Assembly (NCBI RefSeq): GCF_018446385.1
Contig: NC_056000.1
Coordinates: forward strand, 48,826,722 to 48,890,721
Origin: Zingiber officinale
Taxonomy: Eukaryota; Streptophyta; Magnoliopsida; Zingiberales; Zingiberaceae
Direction of reading: 5' to 3'
Length of the DNA stretch: 64,000 nucleotides
The position numbers and the translations under genes are program-made. Shown here piece after piece: positions 33,247 through 44,371 of this stretch. The notes under the pieces were generated by a model. That model was not told the DNA's origin and searched no databases. It saw only the letters and a program-made list of their open reading frames with translations. Position 1 is the stretch's first letter. Every line of letters begins with the position of its first letter.

Positions 33247-35476
33247 ATGTCTATGGCTAGTTCTTCCAATCCCGAAGATCAGTCGCTCGGCCCATGGTAC
33301 ACCACCATGCAGTCCCGATTCGAACAGCGGGACTTCGATATTTTGACAGATAACTTCGAAATCCCAGAGGATTTCGAAATTCGCTTAGCTGGTCCTTCCG
33401 CCCGGCCTCACAGGCCGCCGCGCGGAGCTTTCTGTGTCTTCCGAGATCAGTTTACCGCCGGTCTTCGTTTTCCTGTACATCCTTTCATCATAGATGTCTG
33501 TAATTATTTTGGTGTGCCGCTCGGCAGTTTAGTACCCAACACCTTCCGTCTTCTTTGCGGTGTAGTTGTTTTGTTTAAGATTCACAACATCCCCCTCCGA
33601 CCGGAGGTCTTTTTTTATTTTTACTACCCTAAGCAAGCCGAGCCGGGCACCTTCATGTTCCAAGCTCGACCCGGCTTGGTTTTCTTCAACAAGCTTCCTA
33701 CTTCCAATAAACATTGGAAGGATTATTTTTTCTACATCCGCATGCCCGCTCAGGCCAACTTCCCGACCCAATGGCAAGTCAGCCTACCCCCCACTCCCGA
33801 GTTGAAGAAGTTCAAGACCCGACCGAACTATCTCCACGCTGCAAATATACTGGCTGGTCTGCGACTTGACATCAACAAACTTCTCCACGAGGGAGTGATG
33901 TACATCTTCGGGCTGAGTCCTATACGGACTCCTCTTCCGACCGGCTTCGGTAAGAACTTTGCTTGGGCATTTGCTTTAATTGCTAACTGATTTCTTTTCT
34001 TTCTCCTGCAGCGGACATCGTCATGGATTCGGTCATGGCCGGTGTTTTGAAGAGAAAGGCGGCGGCGCTAGAGGCCGCGGCCGCCAAGGAGATAGAAGCA
34101 CTGGGTATCCAGCCGGTCGGATCCCATGAAAGTGAGAGCGGAACTCAAGCTGAGTCGGCCACTCAAGCTTCCCAACAAAATGTGGCTAGCGGCGCCACCC
34201 CCTCAAGAGAACAAACTACTCCCGAGGAAGGTTCCGCTCGGGAGGAGGAGCAGCCCATACAAAAGAGGCGTCGAGTGGAGACTCCCCTACGCTCGGCTAC
34301 CTCAGCTGTCCAACCCTCCGAGCGGGTCACTGCAACTGCTCGGGGCAAGGCGCCAGAGACCGAAACTATCTCGTCCGACCGGACGCCTTCGGATTGGGAC
34401 GAGCCAGCTGCTCCAGTGGAGGCTATTCCAATCAGCACCCTTCCGCCTGCTCGCCATTCAGCCCAGCGCTCGACCATTCATTCCCAGTTTTCTACGCCGG
34501 CTTCTGATCCCCTTCCGACTGCCGGTTGGACGACCCCCAGTCATGGCCGCACGATTCGGGTCACTCTTCATCTACCGACTGAAGAGCTGCTTCCAGAAGC
34601 CGACCGTCCATCTGCGCCCGAGCACACCATCACCTTGAAAGGGCCCCTGGCTGAGATGTGGGCCGATGCTCGGGCACGCACAGCGCTGATACCCCTCGGA
34701 AATTTAGCCAATAGCCACATGCGGGAGGTCACTGGGGTAAGTTTATGCTTCTAAGCTTTATATGCCTTCCTTCCGATCGGCCGATAATAATTATAATTTT
34801 CGTTTGCCAGAGATGGGTGGAGGAAATTGCGGTTTCCAACCGCTTGTCCTTGGTGGATGAAGAGCTGCGACAACTGAAGGTCGCAGTTGGTCCGTCCGGC
34901 CTTCAGGGCCCTTCCTATTCCGAGCTGCAAAAGGAGCTGAAGAAAGCTCAAACTCTTCTGGCGACCGAGGAGAAGAAGACAGCCGACCAGGCCCATGCCC
35001 TGGCCGAGTCCGAGCGGCAAGTCAAGTCGCTTGAAACAAAAATAACTCTGGCCACCACTCGGAAGAATACTGCTATCTCCGATCTAGAGAAGAAGAACGT
35101 TGAGGCTCGGGGCCTGGAGCTGAAGATAAAGGAATTGACCGAGCAGCTCGACCGGGAGAAGGTCGGCCGCTCGGCCGACGCAGCTAAGATTCAGAATCTG
35201 AATGAGGCTCTTACTGGCTCCCAGGCGGCGTTCAAAGAATATCAAGATGCCGAGCCGAGTCGAGTCGCGGCCTTAAGACAGAGCTATATCCGCTCGCCCG
35301 AATTCTCAGAGAAGATATGCGAGCGGATGTACACAGCCTTCGACTTGGCTATGACCGCCACCACCACCTATCTAAAGTCGAAGGGTCTTCTTCCGGAGTC
35401 TACTGCTATTCCGGCCGGCGATCAGGTGGCGCTCCTGAATAACATTCCTAGGGACCTTTACGATTATATTGAGTAG
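33247..35476 (+). CDS. Antisense three-exon gene of gypsy E: Transposase_28-like and coiled-coil protein
   Basis: Exons 33247-33949, 34012-34736 and 34811-35476 join in frame to about 697 residues, ending TAG. Introns of 62 and 74 bases have g|gtaaga...tgcag|c and g|gtaagt...gccag|a borders and stops in the retained frames. Exon 1 carries the conserved domain (PWYTTMQSRFEQ, VFRDQFTAGLRFPVHPF, LCGVVVLFKIHNIPLRP, SNKHWKDYFF), like the plant 'putative gypsy type transposon' family. Exon 2 is Ser/Pro/Glu-rich and basic (QKRRRVE), likely disordered. Exon 3 is a long Lys/Glu coiled coil with a conserved end (FSEKICERMYTAFD). It lies between the 3' LTR and the tandem array, opposite to pol. Function unknown. 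Confidence 0.8.
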
Positions 35477-35834
35477 CTTTCTGTATTTCGGCCACTCGCC
35501 AGGATATCATCCTTTTCTTTTTTTGTGTAATTGGGCCGCTCGGCTTAAAACTCTAACTTTAATGCAATGTTTTCCTTGTATTTGCTGTCTCCTTTCATAA
35601 CCGAGATGTGTGTTTATCCGCTCGCCCATAATTATTTCGTGTGCTCCCCCATAAGGGATCTTAACAAAGTGATCGCCGTGATCTCCTCGCTCGGCAAAAT
35701 ACACCGCGTTCTTTGCGGGCATAGCTCGTTTACTAAGTGCCAAGTAGTTTTGGATACTGGGCCGCTCGAAACGTGTATAGACGATCGAACGGCATCGAAA
35801 TCGCGTGCCTCGGGACATTAGATGCTTTAATCCA

Positions 35835-37725
35835 CTCGGTGGGTTTATAGATGCCAGCTATCTTCCGCTCGGATGATTTATAGACGCGGCTCGTCTCTCG
35901 ATATTTAACGTCGGAGCTCGACGGTCTTCCGCTCGGATGATTTATAGACGCCGGCTCGTCTCTCGATATTTAACGTCGGAGCTCGACGGCCTTCTGCTCG
36001 GATGTTTTATAGACGTCGGCTCGTATCTCGATATTTAACGTCGGAGCTCGACGGTCTTCTGCTCGGATGTTTTATAGACGCCGGCTCGTCTCTCGATATT
36101 TAACGTCGAAGCTCGACGGTCTTCTGCTCGGATGTTTTATAGACGTCGGCTCGTCTCTCGATATTTAACGTCGGAGCTCGACGGTCTTCCGCTCGGATGA
36201 TTTAAAGACGCCGGCTCGTCTCTCGATATTTAACGTCGGAGCTCGACGGTCTTCCGCTCGGATGATTTATAGGCGCCTCGTCTCGATATTTAACGCGGAG
36301 GTCGGCGGTCTTACCTTTCGCGATCTTTTATAGACGGCGGCTCGTCTCGATATTTAACGCCGGAGCTCGACGGTCTTCGTGCTCGATGGTTTATCGCTCG
36401 TCTCGATATTTAACGTCGGAGCTCGGCGGTCTTCCGCCGGATGATAGACGCCGGCTCGTCTCGATATTTAACGCGGAGCTCGGCGGTCTTCCGCTTCGGA
36501 TGATTATAGACGCCGGCTCGTCTCTCGATATTTAACGTCGGAGCTCGACGGTCTTCCTCTCGGATGATTTATAGACGCCGGCTCGTCTCTCGATATTTAA
36601 CGTCGGAGCTCGACGGTCTTCCGCTGGAGATTTATACGGCGGCTCGTCTCTCGATATTTAACGTCGGAGCTCGACGGCCTTCTGCTCGGATGTTTTATAG
36701 ACGCCGGCTCGTCTCTCGATATTTAACGTCGGAGCTCGACGGTCTTCTGCTCAGATGTTTTATAGACGCCGGCTCGTCTCTCGATATTTAACGTCGGAGC
36801 TCGATGGTCTTCTGCTCGGATGTTTTATAGACGTCGGCTCGTCTCTCGATATTTAACGTCGGAGCTCGACGGTCTTCCGCTCGGATGATTTATAGACGCC
36901 GGCTCATCTCTCAATATTTAACGTCGGAGCTCGACGGTCTTCCGCTCGGATGATTTATAGACGCCGGCTCGTCTCTCGATATTTAACGTCGGAGCTCGAC
37001 GATCTTCTGCTCGGATGTTTTATAGACGCCGGCTCGTCTCTCGATATTTAATGTTGGAGCTCGACGGTCTTCCGCTCGGATGATTTATAGACGCCGGCTC
37101 GTCTCTCAATATTTAACGTCGAAGCTCGACGGTCTTCCGCTCGGATGATTTATAGACTCCGGCTCGTCTCACGATATTTAACGTCGGAGCTCGACGGTCT
37201 TCCGCTTGGATGATTTATAGACGCCGGCTCGTCTCTCGATATTTAACGTCGGAGCTCGACGGCCTTACGCTCGGACGTTTATAGACGCCGGCTCGTCTCT
37301 CGATATTTAACGTCGGAGCTCGACGGTCTTCCGCTCGGATGATTTATAGACGCCGGCTCGTCTCTCGATATTTAACGTCGGAGCTCGACGGTCTTCTGCT
37401 CGGATGTTTTATAGACGCCGGCTCGTCTCTCGATATTTAACGTCGGAGCTCGACGGTCTTCTGCTCGGATGTTTTATAGACGTCGGCTCGTCTCTCGATA
37501 TTTAACGTCGGAGCTCGACGGTCTTCCGCTCGGATGATTTATAGACGCCGGCTCGTCTCTCGATATTTAACGTCGGAGCTCGACGGTCTTCCGCTCGGAT
37601 GATTTATAGACGTCGGCTCGTCTCTCGATATTTAACGTCGGAGTTCGACGGTCTTTTGCTCGGATGTTTTATAGACGCCGGCTCGTCTCTCGATATTTAA
37701 CGTCGGAGCTCGACGGTCTTCACGG
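35835..37725. repeat. 65-bp tandem array, about 29 copies, in gypsy E
   Basis: The unit is tttatagacgccggctcgtc, tctcgatatttaacgtcgga, then gctcgacggtcttccgctcg and gatga. Most copies are over 90% alike by eye; those between about 36280 and 36640 are shortened and degraded. Variants alternate (gatgatttat or gatgttttat; gacgccgg or gacgtcgg), suggesting higher-order units. It lies between the end of pol (- strand) and the end of the antisense gene. Confidence 0.93.
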
Positions 37726-37847
37726 CTAACTTAGATATTGCCGATCGGCGTAACCCTTGACCATTCTTTAAATTAATTTTGCTTCCTGCATTACAAGGAC
37801 ACGAGCTACTAGCATATACGCAAAAATGAGTTACATTCGTGCACCTT

Positions 37848-40817
37848 TCATCCAGCTCGATAAGGCTGGAGATGATTTGCACTCCACGGTCGATCTAGCT
37901 GCCGCCCGTCTTCATCCTCCAAATAATATGCGCCCGATCGGAGCTTCTCAATAACCTTGAAGGGGCCCACCCAGGGGGCTTCTAACTTGCCAACGTCGTC
38001 GACCGGCTTAACTTTCTTCCAGACAAGATCGCCGACCTGGAATGATCTGGGGATTACACGGCGGTTGTAATTTTGCTTCATCCGTTGCCGATACGCCATC
38101 AACCGAACAGACGCCTTGGCTCGCTCCTCGTCGACCAAATCCAGCTCCATGTTCCTCCGTTCGGCGTTGCCATTATCATAACTCTGAATCCGGACGGACT
38201 CGACGCCGACTTCAACCGGGATAACTGTCTCGCCACCATACACCAAATGGAATGGTGTGACACCCGTCCCTTCCTTCGGAGTCGTCCGGATGGCCCACAA
38301 GACGCCCGACACTTCATCAGGCCAACTTCCTCCCAAATGGTCGAGCCGAGCGCGCAGGATACGAAGAATTTCCCGATTGGCTACTTCGGCTTGACCGTTG
38401 ATCTGGGGATAAGCCACGGATGTGAAGTGTTGCTCGATGCCGTAGCTTTTGCACCACTCCTCTAGCATCTTCCCTGTGAATTGCCGCCCATTATCGGAAA
38501 CCAATCGGCGAGGGATGCCGAACCGACAGATGATGTGTTGCCAGATAAACTTTTTGACCATTTGTTCGGTGATCTTGGCTAGCGGCTCGGCCTCCACCCA
38601 CTTGGAAAAATAATCCACCGCCACTAGCAAAAATTTCCGTTGCCCGGTCGCCATCGGAAATTGACCGACAATATCCATTCCCCATTGATCGAACGGACAT
38701 GAAACGGTTGATGCCTTCATTTCCTCTGCCGGTCGGTGGGAGAAGTTGTGATACTTCTGGCACGAAAGGCACGTAGATACTGTCCGAGCGGCGTCTGCTT
38801 GTAAACTTGGCCAAAAGTACTCGGCCAAGAGGATCTTCTTGGCCAACGATCGTCCGCCCGGATGTCCTCCGCACGATCCTTGATGTACCTCTTGGAGGAT
38901 GTAAGCCGAGTCTTCCGAGCTCACGCATTTCAACAGCGAGCGTGAGAAAGCCTTTTTGTAAAGCTGATCGCCGATGAGTGTGAACCGATCGGCCCTCCTT
39001 CTTAACAGCTGGGTTTCGTTCTGGTCGGACGGTGTGGCTCCCGAGCGGAGGAACTCTATGATGGGTGTCCGCCAGTCGCTTGGAAATGTGAGACCTTCCA
39101 TCCGGTCGACGTGCGCCACCAACAGTACTTTTTCAATTGGTTGCTGAATGGCGACCGGCGTTATTGAGCTCGCGAGCTTGGCTAACTCATCAGCTGCTTG
39201 ATTTTCTGCTCTGGGTATCTTCTGGACAATAACTTCTCTAAAATCGGCTTTCAGCCTCTCGAAGGCTTCAGCGTAGATCTTGAGCCGACCACTATTGATT
39301 TCGAAGGTACCAGAGAGCTGCTGAGCGGCCAACTGCGAGTCCGAGTGGAGTGTTACCCGACCGGCTCCCACATGCCGGGCAGCCTGCAGGCCAGCTATGA
39401 GGGCCTCATACTCCGCCTCATTGTTGGTAGCTTTATAATTCAGCCGGACGGATAGGTGCATCTTTTCTTCTTGTGGGGAGAGCAGCAATATTCCAATCCC
39501 GGTGGACGACCCATCCACATATATTCTCCACATAGCTTCCGGCTCCGGCCTTTGCACCTCAGTCACAAAATCGGCCAAGGATTGCACTTTGATCGCCGGG
39601 CGGGGCTGGTATTGGATGTCAAATTCACTTAGCTCTGTCGTCCATTTGATGAGCCGTCTGGATGCCTCTGGATTTAGTAGAACACGTCCGAGCGGGCTAT
39701 TGGTTTTGACAATGATAGTATGCGCCAAGAAATATGGACGAAGGTGCCGAGCGGCGAGGACCAGAGCAAAAGCTAGCTTTTCGAGCCCAGTGTAGCGAGA
39801 TTCAGCATCCTTTAAAATGTGACTAAGGAAATACACAGGCTCTTCTCCGCTCGCCCTCACCAGTGCCGAACCAATTGCCTGCTCGGTCGAGGACAAGTAC
39901 ATATGAAGTGGCTCACCCGCAGTCGGCTTGGCTAATACCGGGAGAGAGCTCAAATATGCCTTCAAATCTTCGAACGCCCGGTCGCATTCTTCGTCCCAGT
40001 GAAATTTTGTAGCTTTACGCAAGATCTTGAAAAACGGAAGGCTCCGGTCGGCGGTTTTGGAGATGAATCTGGACAGAGCGGTTATCCGACCGGTCAAACG
40101 TTGTACTTCCCTTGTATTTCTCGGAGGCGACATATCTTGTAGAGCTTTCACCTTGCTGGGATTTGCTTCAATGCCCCGCTCGGTCACTATGTACCCCAGG
40201 AAGCGCCCTCCTTTTGCTCCGAACAGGCACTTCTGGGGATTTAGCTTGACTCCATATTTGCGCAGCGTTCGGAAGGTTTCCTCCATGTCTTTGAAGAGAT
40301 CGGCCGCTCGGACGGACTTTATGAGAATGTCGTCCACATAAACTTCTAGATTCCGCCCGATCTGCTCTCTGAATACTTTATTCATCAGGCGCTGATACGT
40401 GGCCCCCGCATTATTCAATCCGAACGGCATCACATTATAGCAATAAGTGCCGTCGGCCGTCACGAAGCTGACTTTTTCCTGATCTTCTTGGGCGAGCGGC
40501 ACTTGGTGATAGCCCTGGTAGGCGTCGAGCATACAAATTAATTCGCAGCCGGCCGTAGAGTCCACCAGCTGGTCTATCCGGGGCAGAGGATAAAAATCTT
40601 TCGGGCAAGCTTTGTTGAGATCCCGAAAATCTATGCACACTCTCCATTTGTTGCCCGGTTTGGAGACTAATACTACGTTCGCCAGCCAACTCGGGAATTG
40701 AATCTCGCGTATATGGCCGGCTTCCAGAAGCTTCTCCACCTCCGCTCGAATGATGACGTTCTGCTCAGCGCTGAAATATCTTTTTCTCTGCTTTACTGGC
40801 CGAGCGTCTGGTCAGAC
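37848..40817 (-). pseudogene. pol of gypsy E: RT, RNase H, integrase
   Basis: Open for about 960 codons after a TGA at about 40817-40819. The order is: RT (LVSKPGNKWRVCIDFRDLN, MPFGLNNA, catalytic YVDD at 40329-40340), connection domain, RNase H (IYVDGSS, NNEAEYEALIAGL, LHSDSQLAAQQL), integrase with HHCC zinc finger (HQGSCGGH, CLSCQKY) and D-D-E core (GMDIVGQF about 38670, VSDNGRQF about 38495, GQAEVANRE about 38385), then a basic tail without chromodomain. All catalytic residues are present. It shares one frame with gag and is separated only by two stop codons. Confidence 0.9.
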
Positions 40818-40904
40818 ATGTAACTCGTGTTGCGCTATACTCGGCGAAATTCCGGGCAGCTCATGTGTCGACCAGACGAAGACATCATGATTTCTTCGGA
40901 GGCA

Positions 40905-42983
40905 TTAGATCAGTTCTTCTTTCTGTTTCTCCTCCAGATCGGACGCAATAAAAGTTGTGGCCTCCGATCGGGATGGGTGAATTTGCACTTCCTCTTTTTC
41001 TTCATAAATTAAAGAGGGTGGCTTTTCGGTGATGGCGTTTACCTCAACCCGGGGCGCCTTCCGAGCGGAATTGGCTTCTGCTCGGACCATCTCGATGTAG
41101 CATCGCCGAGCTGCTAGTTGATCTCCCCGCACTTCTCCCACTTTGTCCTCCACGGGGAACTTGATCTTCTGATGGAAGGTTGAGACGACCGCTCGGAATT
41201 CGCTGAGCGTCGGTCGTCCCAGAATGACGTTGTAGGACGAGTGAGAGTTGACCACCACAAAGTTTGTTGTCCTTGTCCTCCTGAGCGGCTCTTCTCCCAA
41301 CGAGGTAGCCAGCCGGATCTGTCCGACCGGCTGCACTTCGTTACCCGTAAACCCGTAGAGCGGAGTTGTCATAGGTAACAGCTCGGCTCGATCAATTTGC
41401 AGCTGATCGAACGCCTTCTTGAATAAGATGTTGCCTGAGCTCCCTGTGTCAACAAATACGCGGTGAATTGTGTAATTGGCTATTACCGCTTTGATGAGCA
41501 GCGCATCGTCGTGGGGTACTTCAACTCCTTCCAAGTCCCCTGACCCGAAACTGATTTCCGGTCCGTTCGCCCGTTCTTGGCTGCAGCCAACGGCATGGAT
41601 TTGGAGCTGCCGGACGCTCGCCTTTCTTGCTCTGTTGGAGTCTCCTCCGGTCGGCCCGCCAGCAATAACGTTGATTTCGCCTCGGGAGACATTGCTTTTA
41701 TTTTCCTCTTCCCGAGCGGACGGTCGAGACCGTTCTCTGGACGCTCGGTGATTTTCCTGCCTTGGGGAACGGTGCCGATCGGGCGTTTGTTGCCGTCGCC
41801 TATCAGCTTGTGTCCGATCGGCTTCTTGAATTCTCTGTCGCCTGTCGACTGAGGGAGACCGTCGTCCGGCATTCCGGGGTACGGGATGAGACACGAAGGG
41901 AAGGCTTCGACAATCCCTTGTGTTGTGCGTATCCGTCCGGTGGAAGGAGCAGAACATCGGGGTCCATTTCTTCTTTGGCTTGGGTCGGGCGGCGGCTACC
42001 TCTTGCACGTGGGACCTGGCATGGGGGGATCGGATTGCTTCGGCCCTTGGTCCTCTGGGTGGCTGATGAGTGACGTGTTGCTTCCGCTCGGCTGGAGGAG
42101 CCCGCTCGATTGGAGTTTCTTTTTTCCTAGCCGCTTGTACCTCTTCCACGTTGATGTATTCGTTCGCCCGATGTAACATGTGATCATAGTCTCGGGGCGG
42201 CCTTCGGATGAGCGATCGAAAGAAATCCCCATCCACCAGGCCTTGTGTGAAGGCATTCATCATGGTTTCTGAGGTGGCCGTTGGAATGTCCATCGCCACT
42301 TGGTTGAACCGCTGGATGTAAGCTCGAAGCGATTCACGGGCTTCTTGTTTGATGGCGAACAGGCTCACGCTCGTTTTCTGGTAGCGTCGACTGCTTGCAA
42401 AATGGTGGAGGAAGGCCGTTCGGAAATCTTTGAAGTTCGTGATGGATCCGTCCGGCAACCTCCGGAACCACCGTTGAGCCGAGCCCGAGAGGGTGGTAAG
42501 AAAAACTCGGCACTTTACTCCATTTGTGTATTGATGGAGAGTAGCTGTGTTATCGAACTTACCTAGATGATCATCCGGGTCGGTTGTCCCATTGTACTCA
42601 CCAATCGTCGGAGGCGCGTAGTGCTTTGGCAGAGGGTCTCGTAGGATAGCCTCTGAAAATTGGCGATTGATCCGCTCGGGCGATGAGTCCGCTCGGGGGG
42701 CTTTCCCCTTCCTGTCATCTCGCCTAGGCATTTCATCCGAAGAAGATCCCCTATCCCGGTGGGCTGCCACGGCTTCAGGGGTGCGGAACAGAGCCCGATG
42801 AAAGGCGACGGTGGCAGGTGGTGCTTCCGCTCGGCCGCCAGACGCTGAAGTTGCTTGCTGCTCCGGCCGCTCGGATGCTGCCTTCTGTTTTTGCTCCACA
42901 AGCTTAGCGGCCCTTATCTCAATCAGAGCGTCGAGTTCCTCAGTTGAAAGTGTCACCGCGTGTTGTCGTCCAGCCTCGTCCAT
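40905..42983 (-). CDS. gag-protease of gypsy E
   Basis: 692 residues from an ATG 27 bases inside the primer site. The N-terminal 80 residues are Ala/Glu-rich. The retrotransposon gag domain is at about residues 150-270 (FLTTLSGSAQRWFRRLP, LRAYIQRFNQVA). A CX2HX4HX4C knuckle (CSFHRTDTHNTRDC) replaces the usual CCHC. A basic linker follows, then the aspartic protease with DTGSS (active Asp at residue 512, codon 41448-41450). It stops at TAA 40905-40907 where pol would follow in the same frame; in the old copy I the position is Lys. It forms the particle and processes it. Confidence 0.88.
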   Translation of the reverse strand: MDEAGRQHAVTLSTEELDALIEIRAAKLVEQKQKAASERPEQQATSASGGRAEAPPATVAFHRALFRTPEAVAAHRDRGSSSDEMPRRDDRKGKAPRADSSPERINRQFSEAILRDPLPKHYAPPTIGEYNGTTDPDDHLGKFDNTATLHQYTNGVKCRVFLTTLSGSAQRWFRRLPDGSITNFKDFRTAFLHHFASSRRYQKTSVSLFAIKQEARESLRAYIQRFNQVAMDIPTATSETMMNAFTQGLVDGDFFRSLIRRPPRDYDHMLHRANEYINVEEVQAARKKETPIERAPPAERKQHVTHQPPRGPRAEAIRSPHARSHVQEVAAARPKPKKKWTPMFCSFHRTDTHNTRDCRSLPFVSHPVPRNAGRRSPSVDRRQRIQEADRTQADRRRQQTPDRHRSPRQENHRASRERSRPSAREEENKSNVSRGEINVIAGGPTGGDSNRARKASVRQLQIHAVGCSQERANGPEISFGSGDLEGVEVPHDDALLIKAVIANYTIHRVFVDTGSSGNILFKKAFDQLQIDRAELLPMTTPLYGFTGNEVQPVGQIRLATSLGEEPLRRTRTTNFVVVNSHSSYNVILGRPTLSEFRAVVSTFHQKIKFPVEDKVGEVRGDQLAARRCYIEMVRAEANSARKAPRVEVNAITEKPPSLIYEEKEEVQIHPSRSEATTFIASDLEEKQKEELI

Positions 42984-43009
42984 TGTTTCCGATCGGATAC
43001 AGGAGCGTT

Positions 43010-43027
43010 CCCACAGACGGCGCCAAA
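43010..43027 (-). promoter_or_regulatory. Primer binding site of gypsy E
   Basis: The - strand reads tggcgccgtctgtgggaa three bases after the 5' LTR end. The TGGCGCC start is the usual primer site of plant Ty3/gypsy elements. Element G has the same site at 62309. Confidence 0.85.
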
Positions 43028-43028
43028 T

Positions 43029-43874
43029 TGATCCTGTCCGAACGCTGATTCAATGGACGCTGGGCACGTGGCGCTTCCTGGCTGCTGGTGTGGATCTTCG
43101 GATGGCGGCACGAAGCTCCGGCGAACCTGCACAGAAGTCGGGCCGGGAAGGGGTTCCCGGCGGCGACCCTCCGACGCTCAAGTCAGGCGAAGCTCAAGGA
43201 ATAAATAACGGCTTCAAAACGCGTAGAATGCATACCTCCGGCGAAGAATGAGGGCCTTTATATAGGGCAGCGAAGAAGTGAGTGTACACCTGCCGAGGTG
43301 TACACGTGTCCATGGCCCATACCCCAGTAAGGACTTGTCAGTGAGCTTCCCTAACCCATACTGCTACAGTCTCGGCATGTCCTCGATGGGACAGCGAAAT
43401 CCCCTGTCACATGATTTGGAGCATGGCCTACGCGTGAAACATACCTGCTGTCAGAAAAAGACGTCCCCTGTCCTTTTCCCCATTGCTCCAGATCTGGAGT
43501 CCGGGCGGACAGCAACCTCAACATCCGGCCGGACATATACGGTGGTTTACTTGGGGAGATTTTCCATCATATACTTTGTGGAGACTATTAGCAGTGTTAC
43601 CTTATGGCTTTGGCCGAGCGTGAGGTCCGCTCGGCCCCACGACCTTTTCCACTGAGCGCCGGAACCCTGATTTCGACAGGGTGCCTTTTAACCATCAGCC
43701 GACTATCGTCCGATCGGGACGTTCGATTCCACCGGACGACCGGCCTGCCGCCCGGTCGGACTCGGCCCTGCCGTCCGGTCGGACCCGGCCCTCTCTGGAT
43801 GGACACCTGCCACTGTGACTTCTACGTGGCGTTGACTCCACAGGGTGGGGTCCCCTGTTCTTACTACCGGATCA
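43029..43874 (-). repeat. 5' LTR of gypsy E
   Basis: 846 bp, pair of 31774-32619. On the - strand it begins tgatccggtagtaag and ends cggacaggatca. A TATA box (ctatataaag, - strand) at 43257-43264 would start the genomic RNA toward gag. Confidence 0.95.
43257..43264 (-). promoter_or_regulatory. Putative TATA box of the gypsy E 5' LTR
   Basis: tatataaa on the - strand, conserved in the LTRs of copies F and G, upstream of gag in the right direction. Confidence 0.6.
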
Positions 43875-44357
43875 TCCGGAGTCCAGTTTTCAAGATCCAT
43901 CAGAATTTTTATGTTGTTGTCAATCGGAGGCTTGTATCCCATGCAGATGTTGAACCATTGGTCGAAGTCGGTCTTCAAGTAAACCTCTATCGGCTTCTTC
44001 TAATATGGGAAGTTATCCCTATTGAAAAGGGGAGGACAAGCGGTGTTGTATCCCTCGTTTTGGGTCATTTAAAGATAGAACATTGCACATAAAGAAGAAG
44101 AAGAAGAAGAAGAAGAAGAAGAAGAAAGAAATCCCAAGACTAAGTCTTGGATTAGTTGTGTGGGAGATAATAAAAGTATTAAAACTCAATTGGTGTTGCA
44201 CAAATTCAAAGTATTTTGTAACAAAAAAAATGTCGAAAAAGTTAATTGTACCAATTTGGACTATATTGAAAAGCTTAAAAATAAAAAAAAATATTAAAAT
44301 AAATTTGAAAATCACCCCCTTACCTAATTGTGGTTGCACCAATTCCGAGCCAACCGG
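43875..44357 (-). pseudogene. Leader and gag start of copia B
   Basis: The - strand, right to left, holds the leader after the primer site, a (GAA)n/(CTT)n microsatellite at 44092-44126, then the start of gag (KTDFDQWFNICMGYKPP, ILMDLENWTP at about 43875-43980). The frame is cut by gypsy E at 43875 and continues at 31773. Confidence 0.75.
44092..44126. repeat. (AAG)n microsatellite
   Basis: About 11 aag/gaa units in the leader of copia B. Confidence 0.9.
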
Positions 44358-44369
44358 GCTCTGATACCA
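44358..44369 (-). promoter_or_regulatory. Primer binding site of copia B
   Basis: tggtatcagagc on the - strand, two bases from the LTR end, an exact match to the initiator tRNA-Met type site of copia elements. Confidence 0.85.
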
Positions 44370-44371
44370 CT

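Larger units (their letters stand above)
31774..43874 (-). mobile_element. Complete Tat-type Ty3/gypsy retrotransposon E (12,101 bp) with antisense gene
   Basis: Two 846-bp LTRs with TG...CA ends, perfect target repeats tccgg (31769-31773 and 43875-43879), primer site, polypurine tract, gag-protease-RT-RNaseH-integrase in one - strand frame, a 65-bp tandem array, and a spliced + strand gene. By hand the LTRs differ at about 18 sites (about 2%), so insertion was recent. It sits in the gag of copia B. Two stop codons interrupt gag-pol, so this copy would need help to move. Confidence 0.95.

Noticed and set aside
35835-37725. CRISPR-like regular array
   Set aside because: The repeat is a continuous 65-bp tandem unit without unique spacers and lies in a plant retrotransposon.
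38042-42566. + strand frames opposite gag and pol of gypsy E
   Set aside because: No conserved domain and they overlap well-conserved catalytic domains on the other strand; unlike the antisense gene at 33247-35476 they have no support.
37848-42983. Integrated plant pararetrovirus (caulimovirid)
   Set aside because: LTRs with target duplication, an integrase after RNase H, a gypsy primer site and no movement protein identify a Ty3/gypsy element.
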